From: Hydrogenothermus marinus
Lineage (GTDB): Bacteria; Aquificota; Aquificia; Aquificales; Hydrogenothermaceae
Reading direction: 5' to 3'
DNA: 64,000 bases
Assembly: GCF_003688665.1 (NCBI RefSeq)
Contig: NZ_REFO01000011.1
Coordinates: 1-64,000, forward strand
The position numbers and the translations under genes are program-made. The notes beneath the pieces were generated by a model. The model did not search any database. It was not told where the DNA came from and saw only the letters and a program-made list of their open reading frames with translations. Positions within the stretch are counted from its first letter, which is position 1, and each line of letters opens with the position of its first letter. Shown piece by piece: positions 55,671 through 64,000 of the stretch.

Positions 55671-58600
55671 AGAAATTAATATTATTACCAATAATAATTT
55701 TTTCATTAGTAAAAGCTCAAACTTCATGTAATATACCACCATTTCTCACAACAACAGTTCCACCTAATATTCTATTTGTAATTGATAAAAGTGGAAGTAT
55801 GAGTTGGGATGCATATGGAGATTCTTATGATTCTAGTATCACCTATGAGGGTTACTTTATACCAAATAAGTTTTATAAGTATAATAATGGTATATGGGAA
55901 GAAACTTCAGCAAGTAGCGAAATTGGATGTAAGATTAGAAGAAAAAAAGGTATATGTTCTGGAAATAGATTAAACTGGTATTACATGTCAAGAATGGATT
56001 TATTAAGATGGGCGACAACTGGTGGTAAACCTATAGATTGTCCAGACTATGATTATACAGATCAAAATTGTGATCCTGATTTAGCATGTACGGGAAGTTA
56101 TTGTATATTAAAATCTACAAATGGAGCTAAAGTTAAAGTTCCAAAATCAAGGTTAAATGGAATTGTACAACAGCTTGAAAAAGGGGATATAAAACCTCGT
56201 TTAGGAGCTCTATTTTTCAGTAGTAATATAATGCAAGCAAAAGTTTATATTGGAGATTATCCATATACTAGTGGAAATAATGCTGGTAATGCTGATCCTG
56301 ATCATCCTTATACATATTTTAAAAGATTTATAAATGCACTGGTACCGTATGGTGGAACCGGGACATCTATAGCAATGTGGGAAGCTTATGATTATTTTAA
56401 ACAAAGTGATGATCATAATTTTACTAACCAATTTAAATTAGAAAAAGGTACATATAAAGACCCTATGTATTTTTGTGATTATCAGGGGAAGAACTGTCAA
56501 CCTGCACCTTGTGCTAAAAACTTTATAATATTAGCTTCAGATGGACAATGGAATAGAGGACCTACAGGAGCTTCTTGCTCAATAGATTCTGGCTCTGAAG
56601 ATAATTCAGCAGATCCTGTTGTTCCTGCATATTGGTTGCATACCAAGTTAGGAAGAACATTGTTAGGTAATGATATAAATATTTCTGCAGTTTATTCACT
56701 TGGGTTATTTTTAGGTGGAAGAGGTGAACAATCCCTAAAAAATATAGCAATGTATGGTTCTTTTGATACCTCTTATGGAGATTGGCCTTCTGGAACAGAT
56801 GGTAGCCATTGGGATGGAGATGGAAGACAATATCCATGGGATACCTGTTATATGGATGATTGTGGAAATGGTAAAGGAAGTGCTTGTACACCTCTTCCAA
56901 CAGGAGACTCTCATCCAGATTGGGATAAAAATGGAGATGGACTTCCTGATACATTCTTAAATGCTAAAAATGCTACTCAAATTAAAGATAGTCTCTTAGC
57001 ATTTATAAGGGACATACTAAAAAGGACTTCTTCTGCAAGTTCTGTATCTATTTTATCTAAAAGAAATACTTCAGGAAATACAGTATTGCAAGCTGTATTT
57101 TATCCTCAAAAATCTTTTCCAAATGGAAATAATATAGATTGGGTTGGATACCTTTATAATTATTGGTTTTATTACTCTTTAACTGATCAAAGTATAAGAG
57201 AAGATACAAATCTAAACTATTCCTTAGATTTAAATCAAGACTACAAATTAGACTTTATAGTAGATACAAGCGGAAATTTAAAAATCAATGCTTATGATAA
57301 TAGTGATACTCTACAAGCTACTTATAATTCCTTAGATGAAGTAAAATCGTTATGGGAAGCAGGAGAAAAATTAAAAGATACAAGCCCAAATAATAGAGTT
57401 ATATACACAGTTAGTTCCTCTGATTCGTTAATAGAATTCACAACTTCTAACGCTTCTCAATTTAGTAGCTTTTTAGGAAATACTTCTACATTTCCAAGCT
57501 GTTTAAATAGTGATATTGATAATTTAATTAATTATATACGTGGAGAACATATTAATGGATGTAGAGATAGAAGAGCAGATGCTGCAGGTAATACTTGGAA
57601 ATTAGGAGATATTATCTATTCTACACCTACAATTGTAAATTATGACAACTACTCAGTTGCTTTTGTTGGAGCAAATGATGGAATGCTTCATGCTTTTAAA
57701 GTAGGGTATATAAAAACTGATAGTTTTAGCAGTGATAGCGTAGCTCAATTATGTGATAGTAAAACAGGAAATTGTAGCCATAGTGAATTAGGTAAAGAAC
57801 TTTGGGCATTTATTCCTAAAAATGCTTTACCTTATCTAAGGTACCTTGCAGATCCAAATTATATTCATCAGTATATAGTAGATTTGCAGCCTTATATAAT
57901 AAGGGTAGATACAAATGGAGATGGTATTACAGATAAAAAAATCTTAATAGGTGGAATGAGGCTTGGTGGAGGTTGTGGATGCAGTGGTGCAGACTGTGAA
58001 AATCCTCCTTCAGATACATCTCCTATAGGTTATTCCTCTTATTTTGCTTTAGATATTACAGATCCTACTAATCCTCAGTTTTTATGGGAGTTTACAGATT
58101 CAAGTCTTGGATTTTCTTTCTCAGGTCCTGCACATATAACATATAATGGAAAACATTTCATAATGTTTTTATCTGGCCCAACTACTAAATGTGGAGATTC
58201 AAACCAAGATTTAAAAATATTTATTTTAAGTATGGATAATAATTTCAAAATTGCATCTACTACAATACTAGATGGGACAAATAGATCTGCTTTATCAAGC
58301 TTCAAAAATTCTTTTGGAGGTAGACTTTTTACAGAAGGAGTAGATTATAATGAAGATGGAAATACCGATATAGTTTTTTTCGGAGTTAATAAAAAAGCTG
58401 GTTCAGTTTGGAAAGGGAATGTAATTGGTGTAAAAATTACATCAGGAAATCCTTCTGATTGGGAAGTAGTAAAAGTATTTAACTCTGCGATTCTTCCTAT
58501 TACTGCAAAAGTAGAGTATATGAAATGTTTTGGTATGAATTATATATACTTTGGAACTGGAAGATGGTTCTTCAAAGATGATGAAAAAGATGGTACAGCA

Positions 58601-59122
58601 AATAAATTATATGGAATAAGAATTGATGAATGTTTAGCTGGAGGAAATTGCAATATAAATGCAGCCCATACTAGTAGCAATTCTTGTGATAATTTATCAG
58701 ATAGTAATGCTAAAGATAGTTGGTATATAGACTTAGAATCTGCTACTACCGATTACTATAAAGAAAGATTAATATCAGATCCAGCAATAACAAATTATAA
58801 TGTAGTTTATTTTGCCACTACAGAGCCAACAGGAAGTATTTGCGGATTTGGAGGAAGGTCAAGACTTTGGGGATTAAACTGTGCAACAGGAGGAGATATA
58901 TTTAGTAATTCATGTCCAGGATATGAATTAAATATACCAGAAAATGCAGCTATACTTTTACAATTATCCAGAGGTAATATTGAAGTTATTAATAAAAGTA
59001 GTTTTACTCAAAGTGGAAATAAAACTACTAAATGGTTTACAGGAACAACACCTGAAGCTCCACCGACTGTACCAGGTGGCAATAGTTTACAAAGTAGGAT
59101 GATACTATGGTTAGAAAAATAA
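55667..59122 (+). CDS. pilY1: PilY1-like type IV pilus tip/biogenesis protein
   Basis: A ~1151-residue exported protein. Signal peptide MKKLILLPIIIFSLVKAQ, then a von Willebrand A domain whose MIDAS motif D40-K-S-G-S44 is intact. The C-terminal half has the PilY1 beta-propeller (DIIYSTPTIVNYDNYSVAFV, NDGMLHAFK, LWAFIPKNALPYL) with calcium-binding loops DTNGDGITD and DYNEDGNTD, plus DKNGDGLPD before it. Many paired cysteines suggest disulfides. PilY1 binds calcium, supports pilus extension and acts in adhesion. ATG 55667 is preferred over TTG 55652. The four downstream genes are minor pilins, the usual partners. Confidence 0.92.
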   Translation: MKKLILLPIIIFSLVKAQTSCNIPPFLTTTVPPNILFVIDKSGSMSWDAYGDSYDSSITYEGYFIPNKFYKYNNGIWEETSASSEIGCKIRRKKGICSGNRLNWYYMSRMDLLRWATTGGKPIDCPDYDYTDQNCDPDLACTGSYCILKSTNGAKVKVPKSRLNGIVQQLEKGDIKPRLGALFFSSNIMQAKVYIGDYPYTSGNNAGNADPDHPYTYFKRFINALVPYGGTGTSIAMWEAYDYFKQSDDHNFTNQFKLEKGTYKDPMYFCDYQGKNCQPAPCAKNFIILASDGQWNRGPTGASCSIDSGSEDNSADPVVPAYWLHTKLGRTLLGNDINISAVYSLGLFLGGRGEQSLKNIAMYGSFDTSYGDWPSGTDGSHWDGDGRQYPWDTCYMDDCGNGKGSACTPLPTGDSHPDWDKNGDGLPDTFLNAKNATQIKDSLLAFIRDILKRTSSASSVSILSKRNTSGNTVLQAVFYPQKSFPNGNNIDWVGYLYNYWFYYSLTDQSIREDTNLNYSLDLNQDYKLDFIVDTSGNLKINAYDNSDTLQATYNSLDEVKSLWEAGEKLKDTSPNNRVIYTVSSSDSLIEFTTSNASQFSSFLGNTSTFPSCLNSDIDNLINYIRGEHINGCRDRRADAAGNTWKLGDIIYSTPTIVNYDNYSVAFVGANDGMLHAFKVGYIKTDSFSSDSVAQLCDSKTGNCSHSELGKELWAFIPKNALPYLRYLADPNYIHQYIVDLQPYIIRVDTNGDGITDKKILIGGMRLGGGCGCSGADCENPPSDTSPIGYSSYFALDITDPTNPQFLWEFTDSSLGFSFSGPAHITYNGKHFIMFLSGPTTKCGDSNQDLKIFILSMDNNFKIASTTILDGTNRSALSSFKNSFGGRLFTEGVDYNEDGNTDIVFFGVNKKAGSVWKGNVIGVKITSGNPSDWEVVKVFNSAILPITAKVEYMKCFGMNYIYFGTGRWFFKDDEKDGTANKLYGIRIDECLAGGNCNINAAHTSSNSCDNLSDSNAKDSWYIDLESATTDYYKERLISDPAITNYNVVYFATTEPTGSICGFGGRSRLWGLNCATGGDIFSNSCPGYELNIPENAAILLQLSRGNIEVINKSSFTQSGNKTTKWFTGTTPEAPPTVPGGNSLQSRMILWLEK

Positions 59123-59541
59123 AAGCCTTTACATTACTTGAGCTTTTAGTAGTTATTGCTATAATGGCTATAATTTTAGGAATAGCTATTCCTAATTTTT
59201 TTAAGTGGAAGAAGCAAAAATCTATAGAAAGCGATACAAAGCAGATTTATGCCTTTATACAAAAAGCAAGAGCTAAAGCTTTTACAGAAAAAGAGGATTT
59301 AACTATTCAAGCTACAGGTAATAAAATTTGTTTATACCAAGGAAATACTCAAATAGAATGCAAAGACTTAGAAAATAAATTCAGTGGAACTATAAACATT
59401 TATAAAAGAGGATATTTTTCAAAAAGTAATATTCATATCCAAGATAGTAGTACAATTACTGCAAATTATGATTGTATAGCAGTATCTACATTAAGAGTAA
59501 AATTAGGAAAATGGGATGGATCAAGTTGTAAAGCATTATAA
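59107..59541 (+). CDS. Minor pilin, FimT/GspH-like
   Basis: A 144-residue type IV prepilin-like protein. Class III signal: short basic leader MVRKIKA then FTLLELLVVIAIMAIILGIAI, with Glu at position +5. The residue before the cleavage site is Ala rather than the usual Gly, which prepilin peptidase tolerates poorly. The segment IPNFFKWKKQKSIESDTKQIYAFIQKARAKA is typical of GspH/FimT pseudopilins. It overlaps the 3' end of pilY1 by 16 bases and the next pilin by 26, so the cluster is coupled. Probably a primer of the pilus tip. Confidence 0.88.
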   Translation: MVRKIKAFTLLELLVVIAIMAIILGIAIPNFFKWKKQKSIESDTKQIYAFIQKARAKAFTEKEDLTIQATGNKICLYQGNTQIECKDLENKFSGTINIYKRGYFSKSNIHIQDSSTITANYDCIAVSTLRVKLGKWDGSSCKAL

Positions 59542-59965
59542 AGGTTTTACTATAATAGAAGCTTTAGTATCTTTAGTTATTTTAGCTATTTTATTAGTAG
59601 GTTTATTAGCAGGTTTAAACATAGCTGTTAAATATAATTTAATAAATCATGCAAGAGATGAAGCAAGGTTAATAGCTCAAGAATGCAGTGAAAATATTAG
59701 AAATATTCCTTTTAATAACATAATAGCAACTACTGTTAATTGTAATAATAATCCTACAAATGTAAATTCACCTTGTATGAATATAAATAAAACTACAGCA
59801 GATAAAGTACAAAGGAAAATTAGGAACCTAACTTTAGATTATAATGTAGGATGGAAAATAACAGATGAAACATCAAATTTAAAAAAGATAATTGTAAATG
59901 TTTGTTGGAAGCTTTTTGGTAAAAATTATAAATATACTATAGAAACCTTAGTTAGTAATGATTAA
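59516..59965 (+). CDS. Minor pilin, PilV-like
   Basis: A 149-residue prepilin-like protein with leader MDQVVKHYKG and helix FTIIEALVSLVILAILLVGLLAGL, including Gly at -1 and Glu at +5. Downstream are several cysteines (QECSENIR, VNCNNN, SPCMN, NVCWK), consistent with disulfide-stabilised PilV proteins of the type IV minor-pilin set. Gene order relative to FimT-like, PilW-like and PilX-like products matches the pilV position in known clusters. It starts inside the previous gene. Confidence 0.87.
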   Translation: MDQVVKHYKGFTIIEALVSLVILAILLVGLLAGLNIAVKYNLINHARDEARLIAQECSENIRNIPFNNIIATTVNCNNNPTNVNSPCMNINKTTADKVQRKIRNLTLDYNVGWKITDETSNLKKIIVNVCWKLFGKNYKYTIETLVSND

Positions 59966-59980
59966 ATTTAGAGGATATAA

Positions 59981-60994
59981 ATGAAAAAGGGATTTTCTTT
60001 AATAGAAATATTAGTTGCTATAGTAATTATTCTTTTGGTATTAGGGGGAGCTTATATTACATATATTACTATTTTAAAAGGTTTTTTTAAAGAAACTACT
60101 TCTATTGAAACACAGATAGAAACATCTGTTGGAACTGAGCTTTTAAGATTAGATATAGAGCATGCTGGATTTGGACTTGGTAGTTATCAACCTGATTTAC
60201 CTATAGAACTTAATAATAGTCAGTTTATAGTTAGAACTAATTTAAATAGTACGAATATAATAAAAGATAATTCAGCTAAACCTGTTTATTGGGCTTTATT
60301 AAGTTGTGATTATTCTGGATATTCTAAAGATATAACTGAAGAAGGAGATATAGAAAATATACCTTCTTCTGAAAATGCTAATTATTTATATTTATCTGCA
60401 TTAGATAAAAAGTTTATAAGTACATCAACTAATTTAGCTTGTCCTCAAAAAGACGGATATAATATAACAGGTAAAATGCTGGTAATACCTTATGATTCTA
60501 CAGCAACAAATGGATGTGACAATCAGTTTTGTTATAAAATAATTTATAAGTTAAGTTCCACACAAAATTTAAATAATTGCAACCCTAAAACAAGAAATCT
60601 ATTAAGAGCTGTAGGTAAAAGCTTTGGAGAACCACTTCTAAACTGTGTATCATCAATAAAATATACATTTGATATAGATACAGATGAAAATGGAACTGTT
60701 GATCTCCCAGATTCTTCTTTTGAAAATTTAGATATAAATAGTGATGGTAAAGTAGATGCTCAAGAAGTAAAAAATTTATTAAAAAAAGTAAATATTTATA
60801 TTCTTATTCAAGAAGGCAAAGAAGATGGTAGTTTTAATTTTACAAATTATAAAACCTGTAGTACTGCTCCTACTGATAGTAGATTATCTGATAAATGTGT
60901 AGAAGCAGGAGATCAAGAATTGCCTTTACCGAAAAATTTTGAACATTATAGATGGAAAGTTATTAAACTTTCAGTAAAACCTATGGATTTATAA
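59981..60994 (+). CDS. Minor pilin, PilW-like
   Basis: A 337-residue pilin-like protein with leader MKKG and hydrophobic helix FSLIEILVAIVIILLVLGGAY, Glu at +5. The large globular domain includes ELLRLDIEHAGFGLG, the PilW hallmark region, and an Asp-rich loop DIDTDENGTVDLPDSSF that continues DINSDGKVDAQEV, resembling calcium-binding EF-hand-like loops. This is unusual, as it fits with the calcium loops in the neighbouring PilY1-like protein. RBS GAGG before the ATG. It is likely part of the pilus tip complex. Confidence 0.87.
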   Translation: MKKGFSLIEILVAIVIILLVLGGAYITYITILKGFFKETTSIETQIETSVGTELLRLDIEHAGFGLGSYQPDLPIELNNSQFIVRTNLNSTNIIKDNSAKPVYWALLSCDYSGYSKDITEEGDIENIPSSENANYLYLSALDKKFISTSTNLACPQKDGYNITGKMLVIPYDSTATNGCDNQFCYKIIYKLSSTQNLNNCNPKTRNLLRAVGKSFGEPLLNCVSSIKYTFDIDTDENGTVDLPDSSFENLDINSDGKVDAQEVKNLLKKVNIYILIQEGKEDGSFNFTNYKTCSTAPTDSRLSDKCVEAGDQELPLPKNFEHYRWKVIKLSVKPMDL

Positions 60995-61004
60995 GAGGCT
61001 AATT

Positions 61005-61400
61005 ATGAAAAGTGAAAAAGGTGTTGCATTAATCACTACATTAGTTTTAGGATTAATTGCTTTAGTTATAGTTGGCGGACTTATATATATGCTCACTTCA
61101 GGAACTCAAATATCTGGTAAAGAGAAAAAATATTCTCTTGCTTTAGAAGCAGCAAAAGGTGCATCAGAATATATAATAGAAAAAATACTATCAGGAAATT
61201 TAACATGTGGTGGTAATCCTTGTAGTGATGGGAATAATATAGATTTAGGTAGTTACAGTAATCTTGGTGGTTTTAATGTAAGTGCTAAATTATTAAAAAA
61301 AATAAATACAACTACAGCTACTGTATTCGCCATTGAAATTAATGCAAATTCAGGAGAAGAAAGAGCTTCTATAGATTTTGTATATAGTTTAAGTCAGTAA
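61005..61400 (+). CDS. Minor pilin, PilX-like
   Basis: A 131-residue protein with leader MKSEKG followed by VALITTLVLGLIALVIVGGL. There is no Glu at +5, as in PilX and GspK-type tip pseudopilins. The remainder contains LALEAAKGASEYIIEKIL, the N-terminal helix of PilX-like proteins (often noted as an AE-A-G-x-x-A motif), and a pair of cysteines (LTCGGNPCSDG). Last gene of the pilus-tip operon; no obvious terminator is visible behind it. Confidence 0.85.
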   Translation: MKSEKGVALITTLVLGLIALVIVGGLIYMLTSGTQISGKEKKYSLALEAAKGASEYIIEKILSGNLTCGGNPCSDGNNIDLGSYSNLGGFNVSAKLLKKINTTTATVFAIEINANSGEERASIDFVYSLSQ

Positions 61401-61433
61401 AGATAAAAGAAAATCATTCAGTTGTATGCAATT

Positions 61434-62058
61434 TCAAACAAATTTTACAAATTCATTTATATTTCTTCTCCATGCTCTTGGAAGTAGTTTTACTCCTTCT
61501 TTTAAATAACCTACAGCAATTATCATAATTACTATTTTGTTTTCTGGAATATTAAACTCTTTTTTTTATACATTCTTCATCCATACCATCCATAGGATGA
61601 GTTTCTAAACCTAATCCTTTTGCAGCTAACATGATACTCATTGCATATAAAGAGGCATTTTTTACAGCAAAAATTTTTCTTTTAGTACTATCTGGTGAAC
61701 CATAAAGATTTAAAGCCATATTTCTAATAGTTTCTTTTTTTCCCGGTGTAATATATCCAAGCTCTTCCCAACTTTTTAATACTTTATCTATATTTTTTTC
61801 AACTGCATCTGGATCTGCAATTATAATCAGATCTACAGATGCTTCCTCTACTTTCTCTTGATTAAAAGCGCATTTTTTTAAAATCTTCTTTTTCTCTGGA
61901 TTTTTAACAACTATAACCTACCATGGTTGTAAGTTAAAAGATGATGGAGATAAATTTGCTATCTCAAGAAGCTGTTTTAATTTTTCTTCTGGAATTTCTT
62001 TATTTGGTTGAAAAAAATTTATAGATCTTCTTTCTTTAAATGCCTGAATAATATCCAT
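61434..62058 (-). pseudogene. Nitroreductase family gene, broken by a stop and a frameshift
   Basis: Read on the minus strand from ATG 62058 (GAGG upstream), it encodes MDIIQAFKERRSINFF...ANLSPSSFNLQPW, the start of a nitroreductase-like flavoenzyme. There an in-frame TAG (61919-61921 region) replaces the Arg-like codon of the usual QPWRV motif. The frame continues as VIVVKNPEKKKILKKC through LAAKGLGLETHPMDGMDEEC. A run of eight A (61560-61567) then carries one base too many and shifts the frame; in the corrected frame EFNIPENKIVIMIIAVGYLK leads to a natural end RRNINEFVKFV. Two independent lesions argue for a decayed gene rather than one sequencing error. Confidence 0.85.
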
Positions 62059-62126
62059 AACTTATTCCTCTTTGCTTTTTAAAATAAAAGTAGATATCTT
62101 TTTATGAGATGTCAAGATAAAAAAAT

Positions 62127-62155
62127 AAAAAAGGCTTCTTTAAAGAAGCCTTTTT
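62127..62155 (-). terminator. Intrinsic terminator behind the sulfite dehydrogenase genes
   Basis: AAGGCTTCTTTAAAGAAGCCTT forms a perfect nine- to ten-pair stem flanked by A and T runs, directly after the cytochrome gene stop. The symmetric A/T flanks would also allow function on the plus strand. Confidence 0.88.
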
Positions 62156-62480
62156 AGTTTAGTATCCTTTTTTTTGTATTTGAGTAATTTTCTTTTAAAT
62201 ATTTTATGATTATTTTTGCATCATGTTCTGAAATTGGTGCTTTAAAATCATTTATCATAGAATGAACAACATGTTCCCATAAATGTTTACCTGATTTACC
62301 TTCTGATTGATCAAATATATATCCAGGAGAGTGGCACATTAAGCAGTTTCTCTCAAAAACATCTTTTCCAGGAGCATCTTTCATTTTCCAGTTAAAGTAA
62401 GGCAGCTTTATTTCTTTTACTTCTGCAAAGGATGCATTTATAACAAAGATAGAAACTAAAAATATTGCTAATTTTTTCAT
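62154..62480 (-). CDS. Periplasmic mono-haem cytochrome c (SorB-like)
   Basis: A 108-residue exported protein with signal peptide KKLAIFLVSIFVINASFA and one haem motif C46-LM-C49-H50 (RNCLMCHS). It follows the molybdopterin sulfite dehydrogenase-like gene by 15 bases, the same arrangement as sorA-sorB, so it probably takes electrons from the Mo centre towards the respiratory chain. A Met sixth ligand may be in EHVVHSMINDF. Confidence in the cytochrome is high; the partner role is from context. Confidence 0.88.
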   Translation of the reverse strand: MKKLAIFLVSIFVINASFAEVKEIKLPYFNWKMKDAPGKDVFERNCLMCHSPGYIFDQSEGKSGKHLWEHVVHSMINDFKAPISEHDAKIIIKYLKENYSNTKKRILN

Positions 62481-62495
62481 ACTTTATTCCTCCTT

Positions 62496-63710
62496 TTAAA
62501 CTATTTTTATTGTAATGCTATCAAGACCATTCCACATATAACCACCAGGGTTCCAACCTGAGCCATAAGGTTGTTCAATTCCATCTTTATTTATTGCTTT
62601 AGCTAATACTTTTACATTTCCAGTTTTATTTGCTTTAAAGTAATAGAACCAACCTCTAAATGAGTATCTTCCAAGTTCTGGTTCAAGATTTGCTGGTTTC
62701 CATGTTTTTCCATTATCAAAAGATAAAAGTACAGTTTTTATTCCTGCTCCACCATCAAAAGCTACACCAGAAATTTTTACAACTTCTCCTCTTCTAAGAA
62801 CAGTATTATTTTTTGGTTTTGCAATTATTGATTTAACATCCATAAAAGATATTACTCTTTTTCTTTTAGGTTTTTCTCCAGGCTCTACACAATGGCAAGC
62901 ATTATCAGGGATATGATATGCTTTTTCCATCCAGAAATTTTTTAATTTTTCATTTAAAACTGTTATTGTTGTAACAGATTTTATCCAATGGGTAGCATAC
63001 CATCCTGGAACTACAAGTCTAATTGGAAATCCATTTAATAAAGGTAAAGGTTCTCCATTCATTTCATAAGCAAGAATAAGATTTTCATATAAACATTTAT
63101 CAATATGAAGACTTCTAATTACATCAGGAGTTTTAGGATATGGTGCTTTATCAAGTCCATCAAAAGCTACTTCTATACTATCTGGTTTAACTCCTGCATA
63201 TCTTAAAACATCTGAAAGTCTTACTCCTGTCCATAAAGCATTTCCCATACTTCCATAAGTCCACTGGGTACCTGTAGGAGTTTGCTGTTTTTGATAAAAT
63301 GCCCTTCCATTTCCTGAACATTGTAAAACTGCATAATAAGAAACTGGTTCAAATTTTGTTTTTAAATCATCTAAGGATAACTCAACCTCTCTATTTACAT
63401 TACCTGTAATTTTTAATCTCCAAGTAGCTGTATCAACTTTTGTAGGAATATCTGCTAAATGCCATCTTACAAAAAAAGCATCATTTGGAGTAATTACTTT
63501 GTCAAAGTATTCTCTTGGAGTTTCAAGTATAGGAGGTCTATCTGCATGCAAAATTAAAGGTTTTTTTGTTGGATACTTTACAAGTGGTGGATAGTTTTCA
63601 ATAGATATTTCAGAAGGATTAGCAAAAGCTTTTTCTATAAGTGAATTCCCAACTGTTGCTGCACCTGCCAGCAACAACCCTTTTTTTAAAAATTCTCTTC
63701 TTGAACTCAT
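62496..63710 (-). CDS. Sulfite dehydrogenase-like molybdopterin oxidoreductase (SorA-like)
   Basis: A ~404-residue periplasmic enzyme of the sulfite oxidase family. Twin-arginine signal SSRREFLKKGLLLAGAATVG directs export after cofactor loading. The Mo-ligating cysteine is C131 in VLQCSGNGRAFYQ; PNDAFFVRWHLADIP and GFPIRLVVPGWYATHWIKSV are conserved; a C-terminal dimerisation domain follows (ISGVAFDGGAGIKTVLLSFD). ATG 63710 has GGAGG ten bases upstream and leaves the Tat motif near the start. With the adjacent cytochrome it likely oxidises sulfite to sulfate, but related SoxC-like roles cannot be excluded. Confidence 0.87.
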   Translation of the reverse strand: MSSRREFLKKGLLLAGAATVGNSLIEKAFANPSEISIENYPPLVKYPTKKPLILHADRPPILETPREYFDKVITPNDAFFVRWHLADIPTKVDTATWRLKITGNVNREVELSLDDLKTKFEPVSYYAVLQCSGNGRAFYQKQQTPTGTQWTYGSMGNALWTGVRLSDVLRYAGVKPDSIEVAFDGLDKAPYPKTPDVIRSLHIDKCLYENLILAYEMNGEPLPLLNGFPIRLVVPGWYATHWIKSVTTITVLNEKLKNFWMEKAYHIPDNACHCVEPGEKPKRKRVISFMDVKSIIAKPKNNTVLRRGEVVKISGVAFDGGAGIKTVLLSFDNGKTWKPANLEPELGRYSFRGWFYYFKANKTGNVKVLAKAINKDGIEQPYGSGWNPGGYMWNGLDSITIKIV

Positions 63711-63850
63711 TTGGAATATAACCTCCATAAAGTTTTGCAAATATTTATATAAAAATTAAATTAAATTAAAGTTTTTGTAAAATAGATAAAATCTATAGAT
63801 ATATTTAAATGAAATTAAAATTAGATTAAAATAGTTAAATCAATCCTAAA

Positions 63851-64000
63851 ATGACAGAGAGTAAAGCAGTGATTTCGGAAAATATTAAACAAAAATTAAA
63901 AGAAAGATTTAAAGAGCTTATAGATGAAGTAGAACTTGTACTTTTGAAAAAAGAAGAAAATCAATTAACTCAGCAAATAAAAGAACTGCTTGAAGAAATA
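63851..64000 (+). CDS. Unidentified gene, truncated by the window end
   Basis: An open frame of 50 codons runs off the end of the window from ATG 63851 (MTESKAVISENIKQKLKERF...). It is Glu/Lys-rich and appears helical, possibly a coiled coil. No ribosome binding site is obvious and there is too little sequence to name a family. It is divergent from the sulfite dehydrogenase gene, with an AT-rich ~140-base promoter region between them. Confidence 0.5.
   Translation, partial: MTESKAVISENIKQKLKERFKELIDEVELVLLKKEENQLTQQIKELLEEI

Overview
The window is very AT-rich (roughly 30% GC by eye) bacterial chromosome. The gene set suggests a thermophilic, sulfur-oxidising member of the Aquificota, most likely Hydrogenothermaceae (Sulfurihydrogenibium-like). 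Supporting signs are a SorAB-type sulfite dehydrogenase pair, a metal-independent phosphoserine phosphatase closely resembling Hydrogenobacter PspA, a HisZ-type regulatory subunit, lipid A genes with an mDAP-type MurE (Gram-negative envelope), a type IV minor-pilin/PilY1 cluster and a heavy CRISPR-Cas load. The assignment is inference from gene content and composition; no database was searched.

Layout. 1-2.5 kb: a membrane-anchored acidic protein, an HNH endonuclease-like gene and an overlapping HIT hydrolase. 2.6-20.1 kb: a large CRISPR-Cas island. A 14-gene operon runs cmr1-6, cas6, cas8b(cst1), cas7(cst2), cas5t, cas3, cas4, cas1, cas2. It joins a complete type III-B effector to a complete type I-B (Tneap) effector, with one processing enzyme and one adaptation module. 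Two arrays flank the operon in mirror image: array 1 (11 repeats) reads leftward and array 2 (25 repeats) reads rightward. Their leaders form a ~300-bp near-identical inverted repeat. Each leader carries, at its cas-facing end, a degenerate copy of the CRISPR repeat core. 20.2-41.6 kb: housekeeping genes (surE, dksA/traR-like, dnaG-rpoD, trpG/pabA, a TamB-like giant, TPR protein, serS). They are followed by a tightly overlapping minus-strand operon (NYN, deacetylase, murE, lytic transglycosylase, ribE, K+ channel, small membrane protein), then thiO and trpB. 42.1-43.1 kb: a third, orphan CRISPR array with an unrelated 30-nt repeat, bracketed by ~73-bp direct repeats. 43.1-55.1 kb: tyrS, a VTT membrane protein, pspA, hisZ, slyD, JAMM protease, lipB, then a minus-strand run hemC-arnT-like-msbA-lpxB-pyk. 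55.3-61.4 kb: pilY1 and four minor pilin-like genes behind a recognisable sigma-70 promoter. 61.4-63.7 kb: a broken nitroreductase gene and the sulfite dehydrogenase pair. The last 150 bases open an unidentified gene.

How it works together. The cas operon would transcribe from a sigma-70-like promoter at 3595-3623. The two flanking arrays each have a TTGACA-type promoter inside the leader immediately before the first repeat. Cas6 is expected to process array RNA; the I-B Cascade with Cas3 would give DNA interference and the Cmr complex RNA-guided RNA cleavage. Cmr2 keeps the GGDD cyclase motif but begins without the HD domain, and no cyclic-oligoadenylate effector is visible here. The most interesting features are the inverted leader pair with its embedded repeat-like element beside the cas promoter, a possible CreR-like self-regulatory unit; an element shared by the cmr1 and cas6 upstream regions; and the orphan array boxed by direct repeats, whose oldest spacer is a terminator-shaped hairpin.
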